Origin: Bombyx mori
Lineage: Eukaryota; Arthropoda; Insecta; Lepidoptera; Bombycidae
Direction: 5' to 3'
NCBI RefSeq assembly: GCF_030269925.1
Contig: NC_085135.1
Coordinates: 9,672,753-9,736,752, forward strand
Length of the DNA stretch: 64,000 nucleotides
Shown here: positions 20,201-30,204 of the stretch, piece by piece
Position numbering within the stretch: the stretch's first letter is position 1
Layout: each line of letters opens with the position of its first letter
Notes under the pieces: generated by a model
The model's database searches: none
Told to the model about the DNA's origin: nothing
The model's input: only the letters and a program-made list of their open reading frames with translations
Position numbers and translations under genes: made by a program

Positions 20201-22346
20201 TCGTCTTAAAGACGTGGTGCTCGTCTTAAAGACGTGGTGCTCCAGGGGATGGAATTGTTTATCCCCTCCTCTGAAGTGCCCGTTGGGGGTCGCAGCAGAC
20301 CCTAGTATAACAATGCCAGCAGGGATGCTGCACACCTCAAGCGGTCCGCATACGTTGCATGGGATGATGCCAGGAGACGTCGGGATCCTAACATCTCAGA
20401 GGAAAGGCGGAAATATAACGCCGCTTCCAGGTCCTACAAGAAGGTTATTGCCAGGGCGAAATCGGAGCACGTTGCTAGAAGTGGCGAGCGACTGAAGAGC
20501 TATCCCTCTGGGAGCCGTGCTTTTTGGTCGCTCGCCAAAGCTGCAGAAGGAAACTTTTGCAAGTCTAGTCTCCCACCACTACGCAAGTCCGATGACAGTC
20601 TGGCCCATAGTGCGAAAGAGAAGACTGACCTTCTGGTCAAACTCTTCGCCTCGAACTCGACTGTGGACGACGGGGGTGCCACACCACCGAACATCCCTCG
20701 GTGTGATAGTTCCCTGCCGGAGATCTGCTTTACACAGTGTGCAGTCAGGCGGGAACTCCGACTCCTGGACGCCCATAAGTCGAGTGGGCCAGACGGCATC
20801 CCTGCGGTGGTTCTAAAAACGTGTGCCCCTGAGCTGACGCCTGCGCTAACGCGTTTATATCGCCTCTCTTATTGCGCTAACAGGGTTCCGTCTTCATGGA
20901 AGACCGCCCACGTCCACCCTATCCCCAAGAAGGGTGACCGGTCGGACCCATCGAGCTATAGGCCTATCGCGATAACTTCCTTGCTTTCCAAGGTGATGGA
21001 GCGAATAATTAATATACAACTCCTGAAGTATCTGGAGGATCGCCAGCTGATCAGTGACCGACAGTACGGTTTCCGTCACGGTCGCTCAGCTGGCGATCTT
21101 CTTGTATACCTTACTCACAGGTGGGCTGAAGCCTTGGAGAGCAAGGGCGAGGCTCTTGCTGTGAGCCTTGATATCGCGAAGGCCTTCGACAGGGTCTGGC
21201 ATAGGGCGCTTCTGTCGAAGCTACCATCTTACGGAATCCCCGAGGGTCTCTGCAAGTGGATCGCTAGCTTTTTGGATGGGCGGAGCATCACGGTCATTGT
21301 TGACGGTGACTGTTCTGATACCATGACCATTATCGCTGGCGTTCCACAAGGTTCGGTGCTCTCCCCCACGGTTTTCATCCTGTATATCAATGACATGCTG
21401 TCTATTGATGGCATGCATTGCTATGCGGATGACAGCACGGGGGATGCGCGATATATCGGCCATCAGAGTCTCTCTCGTAGCGTGGTGCAAGAGAGACGAT
21501 CAAAACTTGTGTCTGAAGTGGAGAACTCTATGGGGCGAGTCTCCAAATGGGGTCTTGATTCAATTCAACCCGTTAAAGACACAAGTTTGCGCGTTCACTG
21601 CGAAGAAGGACCCCTTTGTCATGGCGCCGCAATTCCAAGGAATATCCCTGCAACCTTCCGAGAGTATTGGGATACTTGGGGTCGACTTTTCGAGCGATGT
21701 CCAGTTTCGGAGTCATTTGGAAGGCAAAGCCAAGTTGGCGTCCAAAATGCTGGGAGTCCTCAACAAAGCGAAGCGGTATTTCACGCCTGGACAAAGACTT
21801 TTGCTTTATAAAGCACAAGGCCGGCCTCGCGTGGAGTACTGCTCCCATCTCTGGGCCGGGGCTCCCAAATACCAGCTTCTTCCATTTGACTCCATACAGA
21901 GGAGGGCCGTTCGGATTGTCGATAATCCCATTCTCACGGATCGTTTGGAGCCTCTGGGTCTGCGGAGGGACTTCGGTTCCCTCTGTATTTTGTACCGTAT
22001 GTTCCATGGGGAGTGCTCTGAGGAATTGTTCGAGATGACACCGGCATCTCGTTTTTACCATCGCACCGCCCGCCACCGGAGTAGAGTTCATCCATACTAC
22101 CTGGAGCGAGTTTGCGGTCATCCACAGTGCGTTTCCAGAGGTCTTTTTTGCCACGTACCATCCGGCTATGGAATGAGCTCCCCTCCACGGTGTTTCCCGA
22201 GCGCTATGACATGTCCTTCTTCAAACGAGGCTTGTGGAGAGTATTAAGCGGTAGGCAGCGGTCCCTGGCATTGCTGAAGTCCATGGGCGACGGTAACCAC
22301 TCACCATCAGGTGGGCCGTATGCTCGTCTGCCTACAAGGGCAATAA
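20201..22346 (+). mobile_element. Jockey-like LINE, 5'-truncated
   Basis: Begins within ORF2 with a 20-bp direct duplication of its own sequence (20201-20220 and 20221-20240) and ends in GTCTGCCTACAAGGGCAATAAAA. It is the same family as 12617-13905 and 61325-64000. An (AT)n tract and an LTR element follow. Confidence 0.85.
20221..22284 (+). pseudogene. ORF2 (linker, RT, C-terminus) of Jockey-like LINE, broken
   Basis: Readable from the region between endonuclease and RT (RLKDVVLQGMELFIPSSEVP). An early TAG replaces a Trp codon found in the sister copy at 61396-64000. RT motifs are in one long frame from about 20663: SSGPDGIPAVVLKT, YRPIAITSLLSKVMERI, LDIAKAFDRVWH, GVPQGSVLSPTVFILYIND and MHCYADDSTGD. 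Near 21555 the frame breaks. The C-terminal part continues in a second frame (AKLASKMLGVLNKAKRYF, ...GECSEELFEM...) with more breaks to about 22284. In a working element this enzyme nicks DNA and reverse transcribes LINE RNA at the nick; this copy is dead. Confidence 0.85.
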
Positions 22347-22359
22347 AAATATATATATA
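22347..22359. repeat. (TA)n tract, target of LTR element A
   Basis: ATATATATATATA directly before the 5' LTR of element A. The matching TATATATA follows its 3' LTR (26567-26574). Confidence 0.8.
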
Positions 22360-22733
22360 TGACGGCGTTAACGATATTTATGTTATATAGCACGTGCAAT
22401 AGGAGTGACTCACACAAGCCAGGTGCGCCGGCAGTGTCGTTCCACTCGTAAACAACAGCTGCAACAGAAGTGACTCATAAGCCAGCTGCGCCGGCTAGTA
22501 TAAAAAGGCGGAACGTGCCTTGAAATGAACATTGGTTGGACTGCGTTTGCCTGGTGCACTTACTATATCCGTGTTACGTTGTGTGATTCAGTGACTGTTG
22601 TATGTACTGGTTAAAGTTGGACAAGTGGTAAAGTGAATTGTTAAGATAACATATTGTTGATTAAATCAGGAATCAAAAAGTGACATCGTTTTACTTGGTG
22701 TTCAACAAGATAATATCTACCCTCAAGCTTACA
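22360..22733 (+). repeat. 5' LTR type 1 (374 bp), element A
   Basis: TGACGGCG...AGCTTACA. Contains a TATAAAAAGGCGGAACG promoter-like stretch near 22497. Unrelated by eye to the LTR of element B. Confidence 0.85.
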
Positions 22734-22782
22734 TCAGAAGTGGGATCAGGACTCTACTCTCACTGGCGTGACGTGTTTGAAC

Positions 22783-23047
22783 ATGTTCGAAGTACAGCAA
22801 AAAAAACATGATGCAGATCAGAATACTAGTAGTGGTACAAGAGCGTGAATGCAGCATACGTAAGTCGTGTAATAACGTTTCTGTTACCTCGATGGAAGAT
22901 CTGAGCCACGAAGAAATCGTCACATCTTACGTTCTGGCTCATGTTGCCCAGTTTGACTGTCGACTTCATCACATGGCATTTACTAACGGAAATACAACAC
23001 GTAACAAGCTATTGCAAGAAATTAAGGCAAGTGCAAATCTCAAGTGA
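22783..23047 (+). pseudogene. Gag start of element A, frameshifted
   Basis: ATG 22783 begins MFEVQQKKHDADQNTSSGT, then stops because five bases present in copy B (near 27481-27485) are missing. The rest is readable in another frame: MEDLSHEEIVTSYVLAHVAQ...LLQEIKASANLK, stop at 23047. No known domain is visible; position after the leader marks it as gag. Confidence 0.6.
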
Positions 23048-24077
23048 AACTTCGATCGCAATAATGGATCTGTCATGACGAGTGGGTAGTTCCGACACGG
23101 ATCGTTTTTAAGCCATTGACTACTGCTAGAGTTACATGGCACTAGTACAGTAAACCAGGACATGAGACTGTGAATTGTCGCTGAAATTTTAGAATCTACT
23201 CTATTCAATACCAATAACACTACACGTTCGATGACTTCGGGCTCCAGCAAGCAAGCAAACAAGAAAGCAAGCAAGTTTCCGTGGGGAAGAAAAATTGACA
23301 CATCTGAAGTCGTCGTGACCTGTAAGATAAGACGTCCGGTGCGTTCGTGTCTGGCGATGCGGCGGTGTTCGGGTTCCGCTGGCGGATGCAGGTTTTTCCG
23401 GTGAAGTGCGTGCTTGTGCGTGCTTGACATGTGTTCGCGGTTGGCTTCCTCAGTGTGGGAGTAACATCGTGTAAGAGAGGTGGAACCCGTAAAATTGTAG
23501 TTTGCGTGGTGGCTGGTAAGATTTGTTGCGGTAAGAAGTTTGCATGGTGGTAAAATGTCTTGTGAGTCTGCACAGGTAGCCGGAGGTGAGACTTCCGCGG
23601 TCGCGGCCCACCCAGTCCGCGAGAACCGGGCAGATCGCCTCGACGGTACGGAGGCCGGCCGACGGGTCCGCCAAACAACGAGACCACGCCTCCAGCACGG
23701 ACTGCCGATATTGGAGCCCCCGCGCTCCGGCTGCACTTGCGCTAGGGCGCGCCGCCTCGTAGGAGACTGTGAGGTATCATTGAATAACTCTGACTGCGAT
23801 CGCGCGCTGCCGGCGTCGCAGCGCGGCGACGTTCTAGTGGGTAAGGACGTGGCACCAGACGGGTGCTCCCTATAGTGCCATCGACCACACGGGTACCATC
23901 ACCCTGCCTATTTCTGTCGTGAAGCAGTGGTGTATTTCGGTTTGAAGGGTGGGGCAGCGGTTGTAACTATACTGAGACCTTAGAACTTCTATCTCAAGGT
24001 GTGTGGTGCGTTTACGCTGTGGATGTCTATGGTAACCACTTAACACAAGGTGGGCTGTGAGCTCGTCCACACATTAA
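23048..24077 (+). other. Captured block in element A: small ORF, 96-bp intron-like segment, antisense R1 RT piece, BMC1-like 3' end
   Basis: Three parts lie together. First, about 530 bp of unknown origin including a 57-codon ORF (23231-23404). Second, 23577-23886 is the antisense of an R1-like RT C-terminal region (minus strand reads SVLEAWSRCLADPSAGLRTV and ADWVGRDRG). Third, a 5'-truncated BMC1-like 3' end on the plus strand (about 23886-24075). The R1 piece and the BMC1 piece are joined head to head at their truncated 5' ends. The same arrangement is found in B (27695-28622) and inverted in C (33961-35000). A 96-bp stretch (23480-23575) starting GT and ending AG is absent from B. Confidence 0.8.
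23231..23404 (+). CDS. Small conserved ORF in captured block (element A)
   Basis: Begins MTSGSSKQANKKASKFPWGR, 57 codons, basic and Ser-rich with Cys in the second half, ending TGA at 23402-23404. The same ORF is at 27877-28050 in B and, longer, at 34585-34803 (minus) in C. I do not recognise the protein. Its conservation across three copies may simply reflect recent common origin rather than selection. Confidence 0.4.
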   Translation: MTSGSSKQANKKASKFPWGRKIDTSEVVVTCKIRRPVRSCLAMRRCSGSAGGCRFFR

Positions 24078-24868
24078 TACGAAGAGCATAATCAAACGAA
24101 ATTAGATACGAAGTTTAAAGGGCCGTTTAAAGTAGTTGAAGTATTGGATGGTGTCGATTTAATTTTGACTCTCACACATTCGCTTAAGGCTCGAGCTGCT
24201 ACTTGCCTCGCAAAAATACAGCCTGGTAAGATATCGTGGCCTACTATTAAAGAGATGCTGACAAAATTATCTAATGATGCAAGACCACTTCGACCTGGTT
24301 ATTAAATTTGAAATGGAAAGCAAAAAGGGACCAGCTGAAGCCGGTATCCGGCTATGGCAACTTATAAAGAAGATTCCCGACGCTAATGTGCCAGAACAAA
24401 TAGCCACCGGATTTGTTATATCAATACTGTCGCAGTGTGATGAAAGAATCCGTCGGGAATTGAACTCTGTCGTTATTACCACAAAAAATCGTCTATTTCA
24501 CACATTACGTGGCTTTACCCTCAAAAGAAAAAACGAAGATCCTGATAAAGGACCAAAACGCTCTCGAAGTTTTTTTCCGTGGAAGCTGCCATTTCTGCGG
24601 AAAATCTGGGCATCGTGCCGAAGGGTGTTGCGACAGATACTGCTCTCAAACTTTTTTCGATATTCCAGCAAAACCTGAACAACCTCCTCATCCGTGGGCG
24701 CCCGGCTCTCGTCTGCAAGTCAGCTGTTACGTGTGCGGTGATGCGAGTCATGTAGCTTCTGGGTGTTCCATGCGCTACAAGAAGAAAAACGACACTGCTC
24801 CAGGTGCTGTGGCAGGTGCAACCAGAGACGTCAACGTGTGTTCCAGAGCTTCAGTGTGTTACAGATAA
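24078..24868 (+). pseudogene. Integrase C-terminal scrap fused to gag with two zinc knuckles (element A)
   Basis: From 24078 the frame reads YEEHNQTKLDTKFKGPFKVV (GPF/Y module of a gypsy integrase C-terminus). It then passes in frame at about 24147 into gag-like sequence (VDLILTLTHSLKARAATCL). Gag continues around DHFDLVIKFEMESKK and IRLWQLIKKIPDANVPEQIA. A T7 run near 24570 marks a frameshift, after which two knuckles are readable: CHFCGKSGHRAEGC and CYVCGDASHVASGC. Normally gag precedes pol, so the integrase scrap before gag shows recombination between element copies. Confidence 0.7.
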
Positions 24869-24879
24869 GTGGTTTTGGC

Positions 24880-25569
24880 TTCCCCTTTATGTTCCATTCA
24901 GGGTCAGAATGTAGTCTTATAAAACAAAGTCATAGTAATTTATTCAATGGTAAGCGGTTTCATGAACAAGTCACTCTTTGATCTGAAAGTAACTTAGACC
25001 AATCATGATGGTAAGAGCACTTAGGGGATATTCAACTCGCCCTTAATAGTGCACGTTGTCGAGTAACAGGGTTTACTCCAATAGAATAGACGTTTGCCGT
25101 TCAGGGTAGTTCACTTGAAATATCTTAAAGTTTCAACAGAGTGATAATCCCTCTAGATTAGATCTTGATTTAGCACGGTCGAAGACCGGCGAAAACATAA
25201 AAAAAAGGGCACAAACAGAAGCTTGGTTTAGTCGAGGCAAAGCTAAAGTCAACCTCTTTTCCGCTGGGGATTTTGTTTTCGTAAGTTGACCGAAAATGTA
25301 AAGGTCCCTTCAACATTACTGCAGTTTTGGAAAACGATAGGTATAAATTGAGACATGTAAATAGTTCTAATAGAGTGTACAAATTTCCCCATGAAAACTT
25401 ACGTGAAATACCTCGAGGCCCGTCAGGCCTACTAGAAATTTCTGAAAATTATAGTGACGATGACGTGACGGCGTACACAGATGGGTTAATTAATCTTGTT
25501 CATGAAACTGATCTTAATGATGACGACTCTATCACTGACAATAGAAGCGACATTTTTGTCCGCAAATAG
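24880..25569 (+). pseudogene. Protease and integrase remnants of element A
   Basis: MFHSGSECSLIKQS (about 24889) is the protease active-site region with a degraded DSG. At about 25027 DIQLALNSARCRVTGFTPIE is an integrase core end, so protease C-terminus, RT and RNase H are deleted between. QAWFSRGKAKVNLFSAGDFV (about 25215) and DRYKLRHVNSSNRVYKFP (about 25335) are the integrase C-terminus. An acidic tail (DLNDDDSITDNRSDIFVRK) ends at 25569. Several stops and shifts interrupt it. Confidence 0.7.
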
Positions 25570-25739
25570 CGATACAGCAAACATAGTCTGTGGGTAGTGA
25601 TACAATGTCTGTAAGCTCAGGCACCTCAGGTGCAGGTGTTGGAAATGTAGAAAACGATGGTCGGTCTCGCACTATTTCTGAAGAAATTCCGTATAAATGT
25701 TCTGGTTTAAGAAATGTTTTAACAAACGCTACCGTACAC

Positions 25740-26192
25740 GCAGATTAAAAAAAAAAAAAAGAGAAAAAAAAAAAAAAAAAAAAAGTGTGAAGTAATTGAA
25801 GGGTCTGCCCGGTCCAATGGCTTGGCTATAGGGATTTTCATCCAGATTAGCCACAACAATTAGCTACAGGGATTGCGATTCGGTCTAGCATTATCCGGTC
25901 CAGTTCGAAAAACTGAAGGGATAACAATTCCGGTCTAAGTTAAAAGGGACATACTTACATACCTGAAGAGTTTTAAATGAACTGGCCCAGGTATGTAAGC
26001 AGTCTGAAGGTTAATTATAGCCGGTATAGGATTTTCTGAAGAATTATGCGAACCGAACCGTACTAGATTGTTAATATCATAGACCACGTTTTAAGTTGCA
26101 TCCGTTAATGTCAGGATGAACGAACACGTTTGTTGTTCACAGACATACCATAAGAATGCGCGCACGAGGACGAGCGCACGTCAGTATGGCCG
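25740..26192 (+). repeat. A-rich tract and hairpin-prone 3' noncoding region of element A
   Basis: An A-rich tract (25745-25783) is followed by short inverted sequences around AGGGAT-type loops, for example GGCTATAGGGATTTTC...TAGCC (about 25824-25853) and TAGCTACAGGGATTGCG...TAGC (about 25861-25890). The region ends GTCAGTATGGCCG next to the 3' LTR, the same as in element B. Confidence 0.5.
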
Positions 26193-26566
26193 TGACGGCG
26201 TTAACGATATTTATGTTATATAGCACGTGCAATAGGAGTGACTCACACAAGCCAGGTGCGCCGGCCGTGTCGTTCCACTCGTAAACAACAGCTGCAACAG
26301 AAGTGACTCATAAGCCAGCTGCGCCGGCTAGTATAAAAAGGCGGAACGTGCCTTGAAATGAACATTGGTTGGACTGCGTTTGCCTGGTGCACTTACTATA
26401 TCCGTGTTACGTTGTGTGATTCAGTGACTGTTGTATGTACTGGTTAAAGTTGGACAAGTGGTAAAGTGAATTGTTAAGATAACATATTGTTGATTAAATC
26501 AGGAATCAAAAAGTGAAATCGTTTTACTTGGTGTTCAACAAGATAATATCTACCCTCAAGCTTACA
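26193..26566 (+). repeat. 3' LTR type 1, element A
   Basis: 374 bp, almost identical to 22360-22733, followed by TATATATA. Confidence 0.85.
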
Positions 26567-26574
26567 TATATATA

Positions 26575-26936
26575 TGTTAGCTTGAGGGTAGATATTATCT
26601 TGTTGAACACCGAGTAAAACGAAGTCACCTTTGGTTTCTGATTTAATCAACAATATGTTAACTTGACAATTCACTTTAACACTTGTCCAACTTTAACCAG
26701 TACGTACAACAGTCACTGAATCACACAACGTAACAACGATATAGTAAGTGCACCGGGCAAACGCAGTCGAACGAATGTTCATTTCAAGGCACGTTCCGCC
26801 TTTTTATACTAGCCGGCGCAGCTGGCTTATGAGTCACTTCTGTTGCGCGAGTGGAACGACACGGCCGGCGCACCCGGCTTGTGTGAGTCACGCCTGTTGC
26901 ACGTGATGTTTATTAGAAATATTGTTAACGCCGTCA
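26575..26936 (-). repeat. Inverted solo LTR of type 1
   Basis: Reverse complement of the element A LTR with scattered changes and about 12 bp shorter; flanked by TATATATA (26567-26574) and a (TA)n tract (26937-26954). A solo LTR usually forms by recombination between the two LTRs of an insertion. Confidence 0.85.
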
Positions 26937-26954
26937 TATATATATATATATATA

Positions 26955-27375
26955 TGTCGTGGATAACGACTTTAGTTGTCGTGGATAACGACTTTTAGTA
27001 ATATTAAGACGGTGGTTTTGATTATTATTTTAAATGATGAAATGTTGTTTTGGTAAATATCACAAAATGAAGGGTAGACTACGTAACGCCACAGTATAAA
27101 ATGGCGGTACGTGGACAGAGTCGTGGCATTCCGTGTCAGACAGTCATTCCGTCCGTCTCAGTCGGTGAGTCTCTGACAGTCAGTCAGTCAGTCAGTCGGT
27201 CTGTCGGTATGTGCAACGAAACTGTCGGTTTATCCTGTCATTGTGAAAGTTGTGTGTGTTGAGTTTCAATAATTATTATTCAAAAGGTTTTATTGACTTT
27301 TTATAAACTGTGCTCAATCAAATACGAGTGATGACGGAAACTACCGCTCAGCCATCCCTGGCGTGTGAGCCGACA
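26955..27375 (+). repeat. 5' LTR type 2 (421 bp), element B
   Basis: Begins with a tandem TGTCGTGGATAACGACTTT pair, contains TATAAAATGGCGGTACG near 27097 and (CAGT)n repeats near 27178, and ends GTGAGCCGACA. Preceded by (TA)n. Confidence 0.85.
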
Positions 27376-27424
27376 TCAGAAGTGAGATCAGGACTCTACT
27401 CTCACTGGCGTGACGTGTTTGAAC

Positions 27425-27694
27425 ATGTCCGAAGTACAGCAAAAAAAACATGATGCAGATCAGAATACTAGTAGTGGTACGCCACAAGAGCGTGAATGCA
27501 GCATACGTAAGTCGTGTAATAACGTCTGTGTTACCTCGATGGAAGATCTGAGCCACGAAGAAATCGTCACATCTTACGTTCTGGCTCATGTTGCCCAGTT
27601 TGACTGTCGACTTCATCACATGGCATTTACTAACGGAAATACAACACGTAACAAGCTATTGCAAGAAATTAAGGCAAGTGCAAATCTCAAGTGA
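27425..27694 (+). CDS. Gag start (89 codons) of element B
   Basis: ATG 27425 begins MSEVQQKKHDADQNTSSGTP and stays open to TGA at 27692-27694, ending LLQEIKASANLK. It is the unbroken version of the frameshifted copy in A. No Cys/His knuckle or capsid motif is visible; it is probably the N-terminal part of gag left after the rest was replaced by the captured block. A second copy, degraded, lies inverted at about 34990-35480 in C. Confidence 0.6.
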   Translation: MSEVQQKKHDADQNTSSGTPQERECSIRKSCNNVCVTSMEDLSHEEIVTSYVLAHVAQFDCRLHHMAFTNGNTTRNKLLQEIKASANLK

Positions 27695-28622
27695 AACTTC
27701 GATCGCAATAATGGATCTGTCATGACGAGTGGGTAGTTCCGACAAGAATTATTTTAAGCGGCTGACTTCTGCTAGAGTTACATGGCACTAGTGCAGTAAA
27801 CCAGGACATGAGACTGTGAATTGTCGCTGAAATTTTAGAATCTACTAGATTCAATACCAATAACACTGCACGTTCGATGACTTCGGGCTCCAGCAAGCAA
27901 GCAAACAAGAAAGCAAGCAAGTTTCCGTGGGGAAGAAAAATTGACACATCTGAAGTCGTCGTGACCTGTAAGATAAGACGTCCGGTGCGTTCGTGTCTGG
28001 CGATGCGGCGGTGTTCGGGTTCCGCTGGCGGATGCAGGTTTTTCCGGTGAAGTGCGTGCTTGTGCGTGCTTGACAAGTGTTCGCGGTTGGCTTCCTCAGT
28101 GTGGGAGTAACATCGTGTAGGAGAGGTAGCCGGAGGTGAGACTTCCGCGGTCGCGGCCCACCCAGTCCGCGAGAACCGGGCAGATCGCCTCGACGGTACG
28201 GAGGCCGGCCGACGGGTCCGCCAAACGACGAGACCACGCCTCCAGCACGGACTGCCGAGATTGGAGCCCCCGCGCTCCGGCTGCACCTGCGCTATGGCGC
28301 GCCGCCTCGTAGGAGACTGTGAGGTATCCTTGAATAACTATGACTGCGATCGCGCGCTGCCGGCGTCACAGCGCGGCGACGTTCTCGTGGGTAAGGACGT
28401 GGCACCAGACGGGTGCTCCGTATAGTGCCATCGACGCACGGGTACCATCACCCTGCCTATTTCTGCCGTGAAGCAGTGGTGTATTTCGGTTTGAAGGGAT
28501 GCAAATATACTGAGACCTTAGAACTTCTATCTCAAGGTGTGTGGTGCGTTTACGCTGTGGATGTCTATGGGTTCCAGTAACCACTTAACACAAGGTGGGC
28601 TGTGAGCTCGTCCACACATTAA
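27695..28622 (+). other. Captured block in element B (lacks 96-bp GT-AG segment)
   Basis: Same order as in A: unknown sequence with the small ORF (27877-28050), antisense R1-like RT piece (about 28126-28436), BMC1-like 3' end (about 28437-28620). At 28125 GAGAGG joins TAGCCGGAGG directly, where A has 96 extra bases that start GT and end AG. Confidence 0.8.
27877..28050 (+). CDS. Small conserved ORF in captured block (element B)
   Basis: Starts MTSGSSKQANKKASKFPWGR, the same length (57 codons) as in A. Unknown function. It lies upstream of the intron-like position, so it would be in a first exon if the block is spliced in this direction. Confidence 0.4.
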   Translation: MTSGSSKQANKKASKFPWGRKIDTSEVVVTCKIRRPVRSCLAMRRCSGSAGGCRFFR

Positions 28623-28778
28623 TTCGAAGAGCGTAATCAAACGAAATTAGATACGAAGTTTAAAGGGACGTTTAAAGTAGTTGAAGTATTGGATGGTGAC
28701 CGTTACACATTGAAAGCTTTAAATTCAAAACGTACTTACAAATACCCACATGATAGGCTAAGAAAAATGCCAGCATGA
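28623..28778 (+). pseudogene. Integrase C-terminal remnant of element B
   Basis: Reads FEERNQTKLDTKFKGTFKVV, then LNSKRTYKYPHDRLRKMPA and a stop at 28776-28778. This is the GPF/Y-like end of a gypsy Pol. It abuts the 3' end of the captured BMC1-like piece, marking the downstream edge of the capture. Confidence 0.65.
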
Positions 28779-29574
28779 CACATACCAGTCGAGGTTGATG
28801 TAAATGATGATGATGAAGAGCAAGCTTAAATTGTGGTGAAAACTCGAGTAAGGATAGTCTATCGGCCGTATTGTGTTCGACCGTACCAGTAGCTATTACG
28901 TAGTCGTAGCCCGGTAGAAATCGGTGTCTCTTGAGGCAACTCAAGTAGTCCGTGGGTGCGCGGTGCGCGTTTGGCTCTGGCGGAGGTCGGGGTCTGTAAA
29001 GACCATCGTGTGTAGTCAGCGGGTGATGCACACGGGCGATCCACGCTGTGGATGCGCATCATGAGGGCAATTGCGATTGCTGGTCGGCTGGAGAGCCGTG
29101 GCGTTAGATATTTTTACTCGGAAGTTTTCTTTGATCTGAGTTCCTGTAAGCTATGCCTGATTTGTACAGAGTAAATTTGAAGTTTGATGAACGACTGTGG
29201 TACGTGCTCTGGCTGCTGAATAGTGAACTTTGTATACCCTATTGTTTGATATGGTTAAAATGGTATTAAAACAGTTTAAAGCTTTGATGACTTTAAAGTT
29301 TCCGATAAGTCGTAAAGTGTAGTCAGGAGTGATCGAGCGGAACAAGTGTTCTCGTGGATGTTTTTGATTGTAGGTTAACCATCACACGAGGACATGTACA
29401 ATCAGGAAGACCATGTCGCAATCAACACGTGATTGCTGCAGCCAATACGAGATATGGGACGCAAGCACAGTCTGTCGGCGCTCGATGGGTCAACTATTCA
29501 CCGGCCGAGCGGAGCGACGTGCCGGTAGCTGCGTAATATCGGGCAATTTTGGTAAATAAGAACAATCTGGTGAG
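28779..29574. other. Unassigned internal DNA of element B
   Basis: About 800 bases after the Pol stop with no recognisable coding sequence; an acidic run (about 28800-28830, DVNDDDEEQA) resembles the Pol tail of element A. Confidence 0.4.
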
Positions 29575-29787
29575 TCGTATTATTTTTATTTGGATTCGGG
29601 TGCCGAATGCTCTCTTGTCAAGAAATCTATTAGTAGTAGCTTAATAATTCAGCAATTTTATACGATGGTTCTCATAAAAGGTTTCTGTTGTTTTGACTCA
29701 AAACTGTACGGGACAAATCCTATGTTGTATGTCATGTACTACCTGATAGTTGTTTTAATCGGTTCAGTGAGATTGAGCATTCAGTGA
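29575..29787 (+). pseudogene. Protease scrap of element B
   Basis: FYLDSGAECSLVKKS (about 29583-29630) is an aspartic protease active site (DSGA). It lies downstream of the integrase end, the wrong order for an intact element. The same scrap is inverted in C at about 33690-33830. Confidence 0.6.
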
Positions 29788-30204
29788 AATAGAACACTTA
29801 AATCTAGTGTCCTTATTCGAAGCCCAGACTTGCGTTATTGATGACCAAGCTCGCGATGAGCTCATGGAATTGTTCTTGACAAGAAGTGCTAGAAGCCGTA
29901 CATCTTTTTAAAATTATTCTACCATAAGAATAACAGAGGCGAGCCCCTTCGAATTCTTAATAGTTCGCGTACCATATCCCTAAAGGTTTTTACTTAAAAT
30001 GATACTGAAAGTAAGAGATTAACTTTGACGAGACCAGAACATTGGAAAGTTAGTAAAATTTGATGTTGAATTTTGTTGAAATGAAGATAGATGGCTTTAA
30101 CTGGTAATAGAACCTATGATTACATAAGTTGCCTCTAAGTAGTGCTACTGACGAGACTGATCAGTGAGGTGAGAGTATCTCCATCGATTGGTACAGCGGA
30201 GACC
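29788..30204. other. Unassigned AT-rich internal DNA of element B
   Basis: About 400 bases without a recognisable gene or repeat. Confidence 0.4.

Larger units (their letters stand above)
22360..26566 (+). mobile_element. Composite Ty3/gypsy element A carrying a captured LINE/SINE block
   Basis: LTRs of 374 bp (22360-22733 and 26193-26566) differ at about two positions and are flanked by (TA)n. The leader starts TCAGAAGTGGGATCAGGAC. In order follow: a gag start, a foreign block (antisense R1-like RT piece plus BMC1-like 3' end), a bit of integrase C-terminus, gag with zinc knuckles, protease and integrase remnants, and a hairpin-rich 3' region. RT and RNase H are missing. LTRs are nearly identical although the coding part is ruined, so the composite itself moved recently with proteins supplied in trans. 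Confidence 0.8.

Noticed and set aside
23540..23875. Plus-strand 111-codon ORF in the captured block as a new gene
   Set aside because: It is the antisense of a known R1-like RT segment. It could form part of a spliced transcript, but nothing shows that it is translated.
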